A DNA stretch of 50,864 nt. Origin: an uncultured Bacteroidota bacterium. GTDB lineage: Bacteria > Bacteroidota > Bacteroidia > Flavobacteriales > Flavobacteriaceae. A program made the position numbers and the translations under genes. Below, piece by piece: positions 44,626-50,864 of this stretch (its first letter is position 1; every line of letters starts with the position of its first letter). The notes beneath the pieces were generated by a model. That model did no database searches. It was not told the DNA's origin and worked only from the letters and a program-made list of their open reading frames with translations. The DNA is taken from NCBI GenBank assembly GCA_902619315.1, contig CACNDW010000011.1:1-50864 (forward strand), given 5' to 3'.

Positions 44626-45129
44626 GTGAAAAAAAATAAAAAAATCACATCACCACTATTGAGCTTTAATTACCATATTGAAAATTATAATGAATTGGTC
44701 AGAGGTTTTAGAAGAAAAAAGGATTTGTCTAAAATTGAAAAGTATTTTAAAAATTGTTTTTCTTCCGAATTAGAGTCTAAGATCTATAATTATGATTATG
44801 ATGCATTAGTACTTTCAGATGAAGCCCACAAAATTGTTTGGGTAAGTGATGGATTTAAAGATATGACTGGGTATACAAAAAACTTTGCTGTTGGGAAAAA
44901 ACCCTCTTTTCTTCAGGGAGAAAAGACCTCTACGGCTGTAAAAACTCAACTTAACAATGAATTAGCTTTAAACCATACTTTTAGTGGCTCTATTGTAAAC
45001 TACAGGAAAAATGGTGAGCTATATTTATGTCATATCAAAATCTTACCTGTTTATAATTTAGATGAAAAATTGAAATATTTTTTGGCCTTTGAAAAAGATG
45101 AAACCAATAGAGCCCATTTTAATTATTAG
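44626..45129 (+). CDS. Stand-alone PAS protein, LOV-like but without the photoactive Cys
   Basis: A 167-residue protein starting at GTG. Residues about 55-160 are a PAS domain with the LOV layout: GFKDMTGYTKN, GKKPSFLQGEKTS (90-102) and NYRKNGELYLCHIKILPV (125-142). In LOV photoreceptors the segment is GxNCRFLQ; here the Cys position is P93 and the following Arg is S94, and the Asn of the FWN motif is C135. Light-driven adduct formation is therefore impossible, and flavin binding is uncertain. There is no output domain, so it must act through a partner. It ends in its own terminator. Confidence 0.85.
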   Translation: MKKNKKITSPLLSFNYHIENYNELVRGFRRKKDLSKIEKYFKNCFSSELESKIYNYDYDALVLSDEAHKIVWVSDGFKDMTGYTKNFAVGKKPSFLQGEKTSTAVKTQLNNELALNHTFSGSIVNYRKNGELYLCHIKILPVYNLDEKLKYFLAFEKDETNRAHFNY

Positions 45130-45163
45130 ATTAAAATATTAATACTGTTTAGGTTGACTTTGA

Positions 45164-45188
45164 CCCTCCTTAATGGGAGGGATTTTTT
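45164..45188 (+). terminator. Terminator of the PAS gene; repeat family copy A
   Basis: CCCTCC-TTAATG-GGAGGG followed by A and six T, 34 nt after the PAS stop. The same sequence family occurs at 46386-46415 (opposite strand) and 46511-46528. Confidence 0.85.
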
Positions 45189-45218
45189 GGGCTTACCCAC
45201 AACATCGAATCTAGAAAA

Positions 45219-46319
45219 TTATTCAAAATTTAATGTTTTGGAAAACCTCAGGTATTGATCTTTTCCAATAATTGCATTAAAAATTTCAAAATTCATATTT
45301 ATTTTTTTAAGTAATTCAATAGTTTTAATCTTAATTTCTTTTGATCCTCTAGGAGGAATAATAAATATTTTGTCATCTTCATGTAAAGTGAATTTTCCAT
45401 TATAATTGAGTACAAGTGGAATAGAAGATAAATTTGATAGATTTACTAAAGCTATTTTGGTGTTTTCAATATATGTTGGTTGAGAAAATTCTAAATTTGA
45501 ATCTATTACTGGTAATAAATTTTCTTGCTTTCCAATTATTAAGTCTTTATACCAAACCATTGTTTTACCCTCAAATAATCCATTTTTAATACTTGTTAAA
45601 TCATTACCTTCGCTTAAAACAAATGTAATTGGTCTGTGTCCTCCATACTGCTCAAATTCCCAAGTCGCTATACCATGTACGTCCGATGTTCCCAAAATAG
45701 TAAGATTATTTTCAATCGCAATTTCAAGGGCTTCAATTGATAAACCAACGTTTACGACTTCAATCCCATGAATAAACTTCTTTTTAATCAACTCTTCATG
45801 AATCGGCTCTAACCTAGCAATTCCACTTGGTCTTCCTGGCCACCAGTTAGGATGATTCATAAAAACGAATGCGTTTTGCTTGTTAGCTTCAATAATACCT
45901 GAAATTGAATCTTTGTGAAGTAGTAAATTAGCATCAGTAATAAAAACAGCGTTTAAATGTCCTGGAGGCATAGATCTAGTAATTTCTGCCCCGAGCACCA
46001 CATTTAATTCTTTACCTTGGGCAAATTTTTTAGCAATTTCAAATGACCTATTTTTATCTGGATTTAGTATATCGCCTTTATGCGGTTGATACTCAAGATG
46101 ATCAGTTATTGAAATTAGATCTAATCCCTCTCTCAATGCCTCATCAACCCTTAAATTGGGCCATACAAAACCGTCTGAAAAAACAGTGTGGATATGAAGA
46201 TCTGTGCTAATTAAAAAAGTATTTTTCGGATTTTTAAAAAATTTTTCTTGAGAGAATAGACTCAAATTAAAACTTAAAAAAAGTATAAAACACCCTAAAA
46301 GAAGTATTAGCTTTTTCAT
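45219..46319 (-). CDS. Secreted PHP-domain phosphodiesterase (Sb-PDE-like)
   Basis: A 366-residue exported protein with a signal peptide (KKLILLLGCFILFLSFNLSL). A PHP metallo-domain follows: DLHIHTVFSDG (40-50), ITDHLEYQPH (71-80), GAEITR (110-115), FMNHPNWWPG, and GTSDVHG near 235, the usual metal-ligand set. FVWPNLRVDEALREGLD strongly resembles the Sb-PDE group of phosphodiesterases, known to cleave organophosphate diesters. The C-terminal ~90 residues form a beta-sandwich-like tail. The substrate here is not known; release of phosphate outside the cell is a reasonable guess. Confidence 0.82.
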   Translation of the reverse strand: MKKLILLLGCFILFLSFNLSLFSQEKFFKNPKNTFLISTDLHIHTVFSDGFVWPNLRVDEALREGLDLISITDHLEYQPHKGDILNPDKNRSFEIAKKFAQGKELNVVLGAEITRSMPPGHLNAVFITDANLLLHKDSISGIIEANKQNAFVFMNHPNWWPGRPSGIARLEPIHEELIKKKFIHGIEVVNVGLSIEALEIAIENNLTILGTSDVHGIATWEFEQYGGHRPITFVLSEGNDLTSIKNGLFEGKTMVWYKDLIIGKQENLLPVIDSNLEFSQPTYIENTKIALVNLSNLSSIPLVLNYNGKFTLHEDDKIFIIPPRGSKEIKIKTIELLKKINMNFEIFNAIIGKDQYLRFSKTLNFE

Positions 46320-46385
46320 TTAAGTACAAATAATAATAAATGTAATATATATTAACTAAGATTCAATATTATGAATAAGTGCAAT

Positions 46386-46415
46386 AAAAAAACCTCCTAT
46401 TAAGGAGGGTTTTTT
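46386..46415 (-). terminator. Terminator-like hairpin; repeat family copy B
   Basis: CCTCCT/AGGAGG stem flanked by A7 and T6, so it can act in both directions. Read on the minus strand it is ACCCTCCTTAATAGGAGG, nearly copy A. It can stop minus-strand transcripts before the PHP gene. Confidence 0.75.
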
Positions 46416-46665
46416 CTTTAACAAATGTTTGTGATATTCAAAGGAGGGTCTTTTGATTTCAAATCGGGTTATAATTGATATATAGTTAGTTAATAATTGT
46501 TTTGTTTTGGCCCTCCTTAACGGGAGGGTTTCTTATTTGTACTATTTTCTCATCCTGAATCTTAGTAAATATGTGATACATTTTTTTTGTTTAGGAATAT
46601 GAACATCACACAAAAAGGTTTAGCAGTTGAGTATTATGTTTTGGCCCAATTGACTGCCAGGAGTA
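46416..46665. other. Gene-free stretch with repeat remnants
   Basis: No credible reading frame. It holds a half copy of the CCCTCCTT repeat on the minus strand (46440-46455), copy C below, and at 46617-46631 a GGTTTAGC-AGTTG string resembling the 5' part of tRNA-Val. Confidence 0.55.
46511..46528 (+). repeat. Terminator-like repeat copy C
   Basis: CCCTCC-TTAACG-GGAGGG, then TTTC; the same stem as copy A with one loop change. No gene on the plus strand lies upstream for it to terminate. Confidence 0.75.
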
Positions 46666-46719
46666 TAAACGCTTCATTAACACTGTTAGAAGTCGGGGCT
46701 TAGAATCCCTCAACACCCA
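46666..46719 (+). pseudogene. Decayed tRNA-Val-like copy
   Basis: The anticodon-arm region (ACGCTTCATTAACACTG, then TTAGAAGTC) aligns with tRNA-Val at about 18 of 24 positions. A T-arm-like GGGGCTTAGAATCCC and an intact AACACCCAC 3' end follow. The 5' acceptor strand is missing or displaced, so it cannot fold as a tRNA. Confidence 0.65.
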
Positions 46720-46745
46720 CAGGGGTTTGCAAGAAATTGTAAGCC
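46712..46745 (+). repeat. 34-bp direct repeat, copy 2
   Basis: Matches 44340-44373 at 33 of 34 positions. It also still forms a 9-bp GAAA-loop terminator followed by seven T. Confidence 0.88.
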
Positions 46746-46759
46746 TTTTTTTGTTTGTT

Positions 46760-48418
46760 TTACTGAATTAAAGAAGGATTTTCAAAGAAAGCCCATTTTG
46801 AAAAATCTCTATCCATTCCAATATCATTAACGCTTGTAATCACCCATTGATCCTTAGGGGATTCCAGATCATACTCAATTTTATCCCCATTAGGATGATA
46901 AAAAAGTTTGTTTAATTGTTTTTCATCTCTGTTATTTTCAATTATTTTTTCTAATACATTCTTTTCCGATTTAGAACGGACAATTGCCATTAAACCTAAT
47001 TCCTTTTTCGAGTAGATAGCCAGAAAAACTCCCTCTGAAATGTAAAATATTTGCCAATTAGCCGACGATATTACAGCTCTTTTACCCTCTGGGATATGAA
47101 CTTTACCAGAAGTACATGCAAAGTCTTGGTAAACCCCCGTATTGTTCCAATCTACAAAATTATCTCCTGGACCAAACATATGAAAAGTTTCCCCCAAATC
47201 AGATGAACTGTCATTTAAAAAAAGAGTTATAGGTTTGGCAACAATTAAAGAACGTCTGCCTTGATTTGCACCACCAGCTGATATTAAATAATCCTTATCT
47301 CCTGATATAATTTCTGGACAAGAATTGTATCCATGACCCATTTTAACAAAATACGGCTTAGGTTTGTTTAAAATCCATTTCATCACTTTATCTGCAGGCT
47401 TATATGAGGAAAAAGTTGCCCAAAGGGCATGATGTTGTCCTCGGGATATATCTACTAACAATGAATCGTCATAGAGGCTTGCCCAAACCTTCAGCATCAC
47501 CGTATGGTAATCTGAATCAATATTGGTCTTAAAGTTTTTACCAAACCTTCTTCTGTTAGGAGGAAAATGTTTAAAGTTGAAACTACTTAAGGCATACTGC
47601 CAATTGAGACGATCCAATAATTTTCCTGAAAGATATTTAATGTCCCCAGAAGAAAAATCATATAAATTCAACAATGCACAATATGTATAACCTAGATAGG
47701 GTGCAGAGTTAAATTCATAAAATCCATAAGTTTCTATTTCCTCTAAAAAAAGCTTCAACTTTTGGGCAACACCATTTGTATTGTTATCATATTTAGGATC
47801 AGTATTTCCATGATTTCTAAGCCATTGGTTTTTTAAAAAACGCGAACTTTCAGTCATTAAAATATGATTTTCAGAATCCTCTATAAACATAAAGCCTACA
47901 TTTCTTCTGAATTTACTCCCATCTATTGTCAAGATGTTTTTCAAGAGGTGGTCTCTTGTCTCAGGGTACAATATTTCAGGGCTTTCCCCAAAAAGATATA
48001 GTAGAGCTGTAAATGCCATGACTGTAAAATCGTAGTCACCAAGAGGATAGAGCAACCAGGGTGATCCAGGGTGACCCACTGCTTTTTGATTCATTAAATA
48101 TCTATTCATTTCCTCCACCCTTTTTCCTTCTAATAGACAACTTATTACAATACGTGAATTTTTAAAATTAACTTTCTCGTCCTGCTTCCAATCTTTTGGA
48201 GTTTTTGATGTCCAGCCATCGAGAATTTTTTGCTTTAGACCAGAATTACTATGAAAATAAAATTTACGCTCTTTTGGAATTTCAAGGTTTCCAAGATCGA
48301 TTGGCTGATCCATTTTTCTACCCGCCCCAGCAAAAATGTTAACCAAAATGTATAGCACAATTGGAATCGAGAGAACAAGAATGAATAAATATTTAAAAAA
48401 ATTTTTAGTTGTTTTCAA
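46760..48418 (-). CDS. Membrane-anchored protein resembling alpha/alpha-toroid polysaccharide-active enzymes
   Basis: A 552-residue protein I cannot assign to a named family. One N-terminal membrane helix (about 9-30) precedes a long helical domain. The pattern SENHILMTESSRFLKNQ (about 182-198) and NSAPYLGYTYCALLNLYDF (about 225-243) is like the toroid repeats of alginate/heparinase-type lyases. The C-terminal part is beta-rich (GKRAVISSANWQIFYI). It sits 91 nt before the small Cys-rich gene and near a sulfatase, suggesting a role in sulfated or uronic-acid polysaccharide use (inference). Confidence 0.7.
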   Translation of the reverse strand: MKTTKNFFKYLFILVLSIPIVLYILVNIFAGAGRKMDQPIDLGNLEIPKERKFYFHSNSGLKQKILDGWTSKTPKDWKQDEKVNFKNSRIVISCLLEGKRVEEMNRYLMNQKAVGHPGSPWLLYPLGDYDFTVMAFTALLYLFGESPEILYPETRDHLLKNILTIDGSKFRRNVGFMFIEDSENHILMTESSRFLKNQWLRNHGNTDPKYDNNTNGVAQKLKLFLEEIETYGFYEFNSAPYLGYTYCALLNLYDFSSGDIKYLSGKLLDRLNWQYALSSFNFKHFPPNRRRFGKNFKTNIDSDYHTVMLKVWASLYDDSLLVDISRGQHHALWATFSSYKPADKVMKWILNKPKPYFVKMGHGYNSCPEIISGDKDYLISAGGANQGRRSLIVAKPITLFLNDSSSDLGETFHMFGPGDNFVDWNNTGVYQDFACTSGKVHIPEGKRAVISSANWQIFYISEGVFLAIYSKKELGLMAIVRSKSEKNVLEKIIENNRDEKQLNKLFYHPNGDKIEYDLESPKDQWVITSVNDIGMDRDFSKWAFFENPSLIQ

Positions 48419-48646
48419 AGAAGCTATTTTTTAATATCAGTCGAATGCTAATTTACACTATAGACTTTTTTCTAAATCAATTGAATCCAGAACTTCTGTG
48501 AGAAGATTAATATTTAAGGGGATATGATAAAATAAATTCAAAAGTAGCAGAATGGTTAAAAGAAAACTTTAACTAAGCAAGAATATAATTGCAACTAAAT
48601 TTCATATTGTATCTAACAAATAGGCTAATGAAATACGAACAATGCC
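48419..48646. other. Gene-free stretch upstream of the 552-aa gene
   Basis: AT-rich; no reading frame, repeat or clear terminator seen. It must contain the promoter of the 552-residue gene, but no full TAnnTTTG box stands out. Confidence 0.5.
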
Positions 48647-48739
48647 TTAACAGTTGCAGTTAGAGCATGAACATGGTTCACAAATACATTCTGAACAATT
48701 TTGCTCTTTAATACAAGCTCTACAATTACATGAACACAT
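48647..48739 (-). CDS. 30-residue Cys-rich peptide, metallothionein-like
   Basis: A short reading frame from ATG 48739 to TAA 48647. It has 11 Cys in 30 residues, at 2, 4, 6, 9, 15, 18, 20, 23, 25, 28 and 30: CxCxCxxC, a 5-residue spacer, then CxxCxCxxCxCxxCxC ending at the stop. There are no aromatics and no His; the other residues are Ser, Asn, Glu, Ala, Ile, Lys, Arg, Gln and one Pro. This is the composition of metallothioneins; the C-terminal CSCSNCNC recalls the 25-residue copper metallothionein of Neurospora, though homology is not implied. A promoter-like TTTA-N20-TAATTTTG lies 20-50 nt upstream. It probably binds Cu+, Zn2+ or Cd2+ (inference). Confidence 0.6.
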   Translation of the reverse strand: MCSCNCRACIKEQNCSECICEPCSCSNCNC

Positions 48740-48758
48740 TTCTAAAGATTTAATTTTA

Positions 48759-48790
48759 CAAAATTAAAAATTCTTTGGAAGTTTTTTAAA
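48759..48790 (-). promoter_or_regulatory. Candidate promoter of the Cys-rich peptide gene
   Basis: Minus strand: TTTA (48790-48787), 20-nt spacer, TAATTTTG (48766-48759), a full TAnnTTTG -7 match. The predicted leader is about 14 nt. No metal-regulator operator is recognisable. Confidence 0.5.
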
Positions 48791-48829
48791 CTAAGCATCT
48801 TCTATTAAAAACTTCTCAAAATTAAACCT

Positions 48830-50227
48830 TCAATAATTTTCTCTATTTACTTTAGGCATCTTAGCGTCAACCTCTTTAATCCAATTTTTTAGTTTATTTT
48901 TCATTAGAATAGCAATTTCAGGTTCAATTTGTGATAAATCATTATTCTCTCCAGGATCTAATTTTAAATTGTATAATTCTATTTGCCTTTCTTGATTTAG
49001 TATTGTTGCCTCGTGCCACTGAATAAGTTTATAATCTTTCCAACGAATTGCACTTGCAGGTTCCATACCTGACCCGCTATGATAATGCGGATAATGCCAA
49101 TAAAGCTCATCTCGGTTTATTAAATTGCTTTTATTATAAAAAACTTGACTTATATCTCTTCCATCGTAAAAACTTTTATCATTTAAACCAGAATTTGTGA
49201 CATTTAGTATCGTGGGTAAAAAATCAATTGAGCTGGTCATCTGTTCAGAAACAAAGGAATTTCTGATTCTCCTCGGCCATGATATTATAAGTGGTACTCT
49301 AATACCGCCCTCATAAAGCCATCCTTTACCTTTTTTAAATGGTTTTTGTAAGGCGTACTTTTGTTTTCCTCCATTATCTGAACAAAAAATTAATAAAGTA
49401 TTGTCGAATAGTTTTAGTTTTTTAAGCCTTTTAACAATTTGACCAACAGATAAATCTAATGTTTCAATCATGGCACCAATTATAGGATTATTTTCCTTTT
49501 TTTCTGAGCCTTTTTTATTTTGATATTTTTGAATTAATTTTTGATTTTCTAGTAATGGGTCATGAATTGTATTATGAGACAAAATAAGTAAAAATGGTCC
49601 CTTTTTATTTTGTTCAATAAACTCTAACCCCCTTTTGGTTATTGTATCAACATTATGGAAATCTTTTTTTTCAATTTGCCATTTTTTAATCAATTTGCCA
49701 GAGGGTTTATATGTCACAAATGTTTCCTTAAAACCTTGCTTTGAAGGGTTGTGAGGCAAAGATTTCGGAGGAAGTTTTTCCTCACTCAAATGCCATTTAC
49801 CAAAAAAACCAGTATAATAACCGGAAGCTTCCATTTTTTCACCAATAGTGATTTCATCTAATGGTAAAAATTTTTGCCAATTCTCAGGTGTTAATAATGG
49901 TTTATTTTTTGGAAAATTACCTGGTATAAAGTCAGTCAAATCTAATCTAGCAGGATATTTTCCTGTCATAATTGCTGCTCGAGTTGGAGAGCAGATAGAT
50001 GCGGCGCTATAAGCATTTGAGAATCTAATTCCTAATTTTGATAATTTATCTATATTGGGAGTTTCATAGAAAGTACTTCCATAACATCCAATTTGTGACC
50101 AGCCAAGATCATCAGCAATAATAATTAAAACATTAGGAGGAACATTATCTCTAGATTTCTGACATGAAATCAAAAATATACAAATTGAAATTACCGAATA
50201 ACAAAGTTTGATTTTTGAAGTTTTCAT
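48830..50227 (-). CDS. Sulfatase lipoprotein (formylglycine type)
   Basis: A 465-residue S1-family sulfatase, exported as a lipoprotein (lipobox FLISC, Cys22). The maturation motif is C79-S-P-T-R (with AAIMTGKYPAR), where Cys becomes formylglycine. Metal ligands are in IIADDLGWSQIG (D39, D40) and FCSDNGGK; FFGKWHLSEE and SHNTIHDP are further active-site segments. A sulfatase-maturating enzyme is needed and is not in the window. It probably removes sulfate esters from a marine polysaccharide; the neighbours support glycan use. Confidence 0.93.
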   Translation of the reverse strand: MKTSKIKLCYSVISICIFLISCQKSRDNVPPNVLIIIADDLGWSQIGCYGSTFYETPNIDKLSKLGIRFSNAYSAASICSPTRAAIMTGKYPARLDLTDFIPGNFPKNKPLLTPENWQKFLPLDEITIGEKMEASGYYTGFFGKWHLSEEKLPPKSLPHNPSKQGFKETFVTYKPSGKLIKKWQIEKKDFHNVDTITKRGLEFIEQNKKGPFLLILSHNTIHDPLLENQKLIQKYQNKKGSEKKENNPIIGAMIETLDLSVGQIVKRLKKLKLFDNTLLIFCSDNGGKQKYALQKPFKKGKGWLYEGGIRVPLIISWPRRIRNSFVSEQMTSSIDFLPTILNVTNSGLNDKSFYDGRDISQVFYNKSNLINRDELYWHYPHYHSGSGMEPASAIRWKDYKLIQWHEATILNQERQIELYNLKLDPGENNDLSQIEPEIAILMKNKLKNWIKEVDAKMPKVNRENY

Positions 50228-50282
50228 TTGTTATTGAGATTAATCCAAGAAATATTAAAATTTAGATTAAATAACATTTTAC

Positions 50283-50864
50283 TTAATATATTTCAAGAGT
50301 ATGTTTAAAAGGAGTATGCCCATTTATATATACTGTATTTCCATAAGGCTTTTCGTTCATCCCTCTCATAGTTCCCCATTGATGCTCAATTTTTCCAGGT
50401 CCAAAATTAATAACACTTCCATCTTTGGTGTAGGCTCCATAGCCTTCCTTTAAGAAATATGAATCAGATCTATTTTTATCTGTAATTACGCCAGAGAATT
50501 TACCTCCCTTTCTAAAGTTCATTTCCAAAGAGACCAATACATTGTCAGTTCCTGTCACTTTAAAATCGACCGTAGCTCTTTTATCAAGAAAAGTAATGGT
50601 TATTAAATAATTAATCACTTGAGGTTCAGACAACCTTCTAAGTTCACGTGGCATTTTACTGTAAACGCCGTCTCCGGGAATTTTATCCTCAGGAAAAGGC
50701 TGGAAATATCCATGTTTGACCGATTTACTGAGTATAACTTTATTTTTTTTTACCTCAGCATTTTCAGCTTTGAACTGTCCTCTAGTTCCAAAAAAAGTTG
50801 AACCAAGTCGCATAGATTGTAAAACGGCTGAACCTTTAATTAAATTCAAAAAAGTGAGATTATT
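50283..50864 (-). CDS. C-terminal part of a large exported-type protein, cut by window edge
   Basis: The frame is open to the right edge (at least 193 codons), so only the C-terminus is seen; a TTG at 50849 is internal. The visible region is beta-sandwich-like: SAVLQSMRLGSTFFGTRGQF, KHGYFQPFP, FLKEGYGAYTKDG, and TPFKHTLEI. Similar C-terminal domains follow toroid domains in polysaccharide-related proteins, as far as I recall; the family cannot be named. It lies upstream of the sulfatase on the same strand (55 nt gap), probably in one locus. Confidence 0.7.
   Translation of the reverse strand, partial: NNLTFLNLIKGSAVLQSMRLGSTFFGTRGQFKAENAEVKKNKVILSKSVKHGYFQPFPEDKIPGDGVYSKMPRELRRLSEPQVINYLITITFLDKRATVDFKVTGTDNVLVSLEMNFRKGGKFSGVITDKNRSDSYFLKEGYGAYTKDGSVINFGPGKIEHQWGTMRGMNEKPYGNTVYINGHTPFKHTLEIY

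Noticed and set aside
44340..46745. A CRISPR array or transposon from the repeated hairpins and direct repeats
   Set aside because: Repeats are in mixed orientation and at irregular spacing; there is no transposase, terminal inverted repeat or cas gene.

Overview
The window is an AT-rich chromosomal segment of a member of the Bacteroidota, most likely a marine Flavobacteriaceae. Supporting signs are the Na+-pumping NQR operon, a type IX secretion plug protein, a fused DAHP synthase-chorismate mutase, the rsfS-ftsH-LUD-cdsA-psd gene order, a DUF6702 protein, and many Bacteroidota-type promoter -7 boxes (TAnnTTTG). There is no rRNA, no CRISPR array, and no integrase or transposase.

Region 1 (1-6.2 kb) is a tightly overlapping aromatic amino-acid operon (pheA, aminotransferase, tyrA, DAHP synthase-chorismate mutase). 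It ends at a bidirectional terminator facing aspartate aminotransferase and a fatty-acid desaturase. Region 2 (6.3-16.1 kb) holds rsmG, apaG, the T9SS plug gene and the nqrABCDEF operon. The operon is extended by a small conserved protein and by apbE, whose product attaches FMN to NqrB and NqrC. Region 3 (16.1-26.7 kb) contains the minus-strand cluster gpmI-thioredoxin-map-methyltransferase, rsgA-dtd, aminotransferase-murB, a DUF1573 protein and valS. Region 4 (26.7-37.8 kb) holds rsfS-ftsH-LUD-cdsA-psd, birA, pyrE, a Nudix hydrolase, coaD, ddl, PASTA protein-rluD, yaaA and an M15 peptidase. Region 5 (38-43.8 kb) has two secreted or envelope proteins, an M1 metallopeptidase broken by a frameshift at an A8 run, tatA, an O-methyltransferase, a flavin reductase and two small membrane proteins.

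The gene content changes at a tRNA-Val(GAC) gene (44.27 kb). To its right lie a LOV-like PAS protein without the photoactive Cys, a secreted PHP phosphodiesterase, a decayed second tRNA copy with a 34-bp direct repeat, a membrane-anchored protein resembling toroid-type polysaccharide-active enzymes, a sulfatase, and the C-terminal part of another protein. This looks like an accessory region for sulfated glycans or organophosphates.

The most unusual item is a 30-codon reading frame (48,647-48,739, minus strand) with 11 Cys in alternating CxC/CxxC spacing and its own promoter-like sequence: a candidate minimal metallothionein. Also notable are a possible small RNA or attenuator with a perfect 12-bp terminator stem (about 43.83-43.95 kb), and convergent genes that mostly abut or share stop codons (7 of 10 pairs have two or fewer bases between them).
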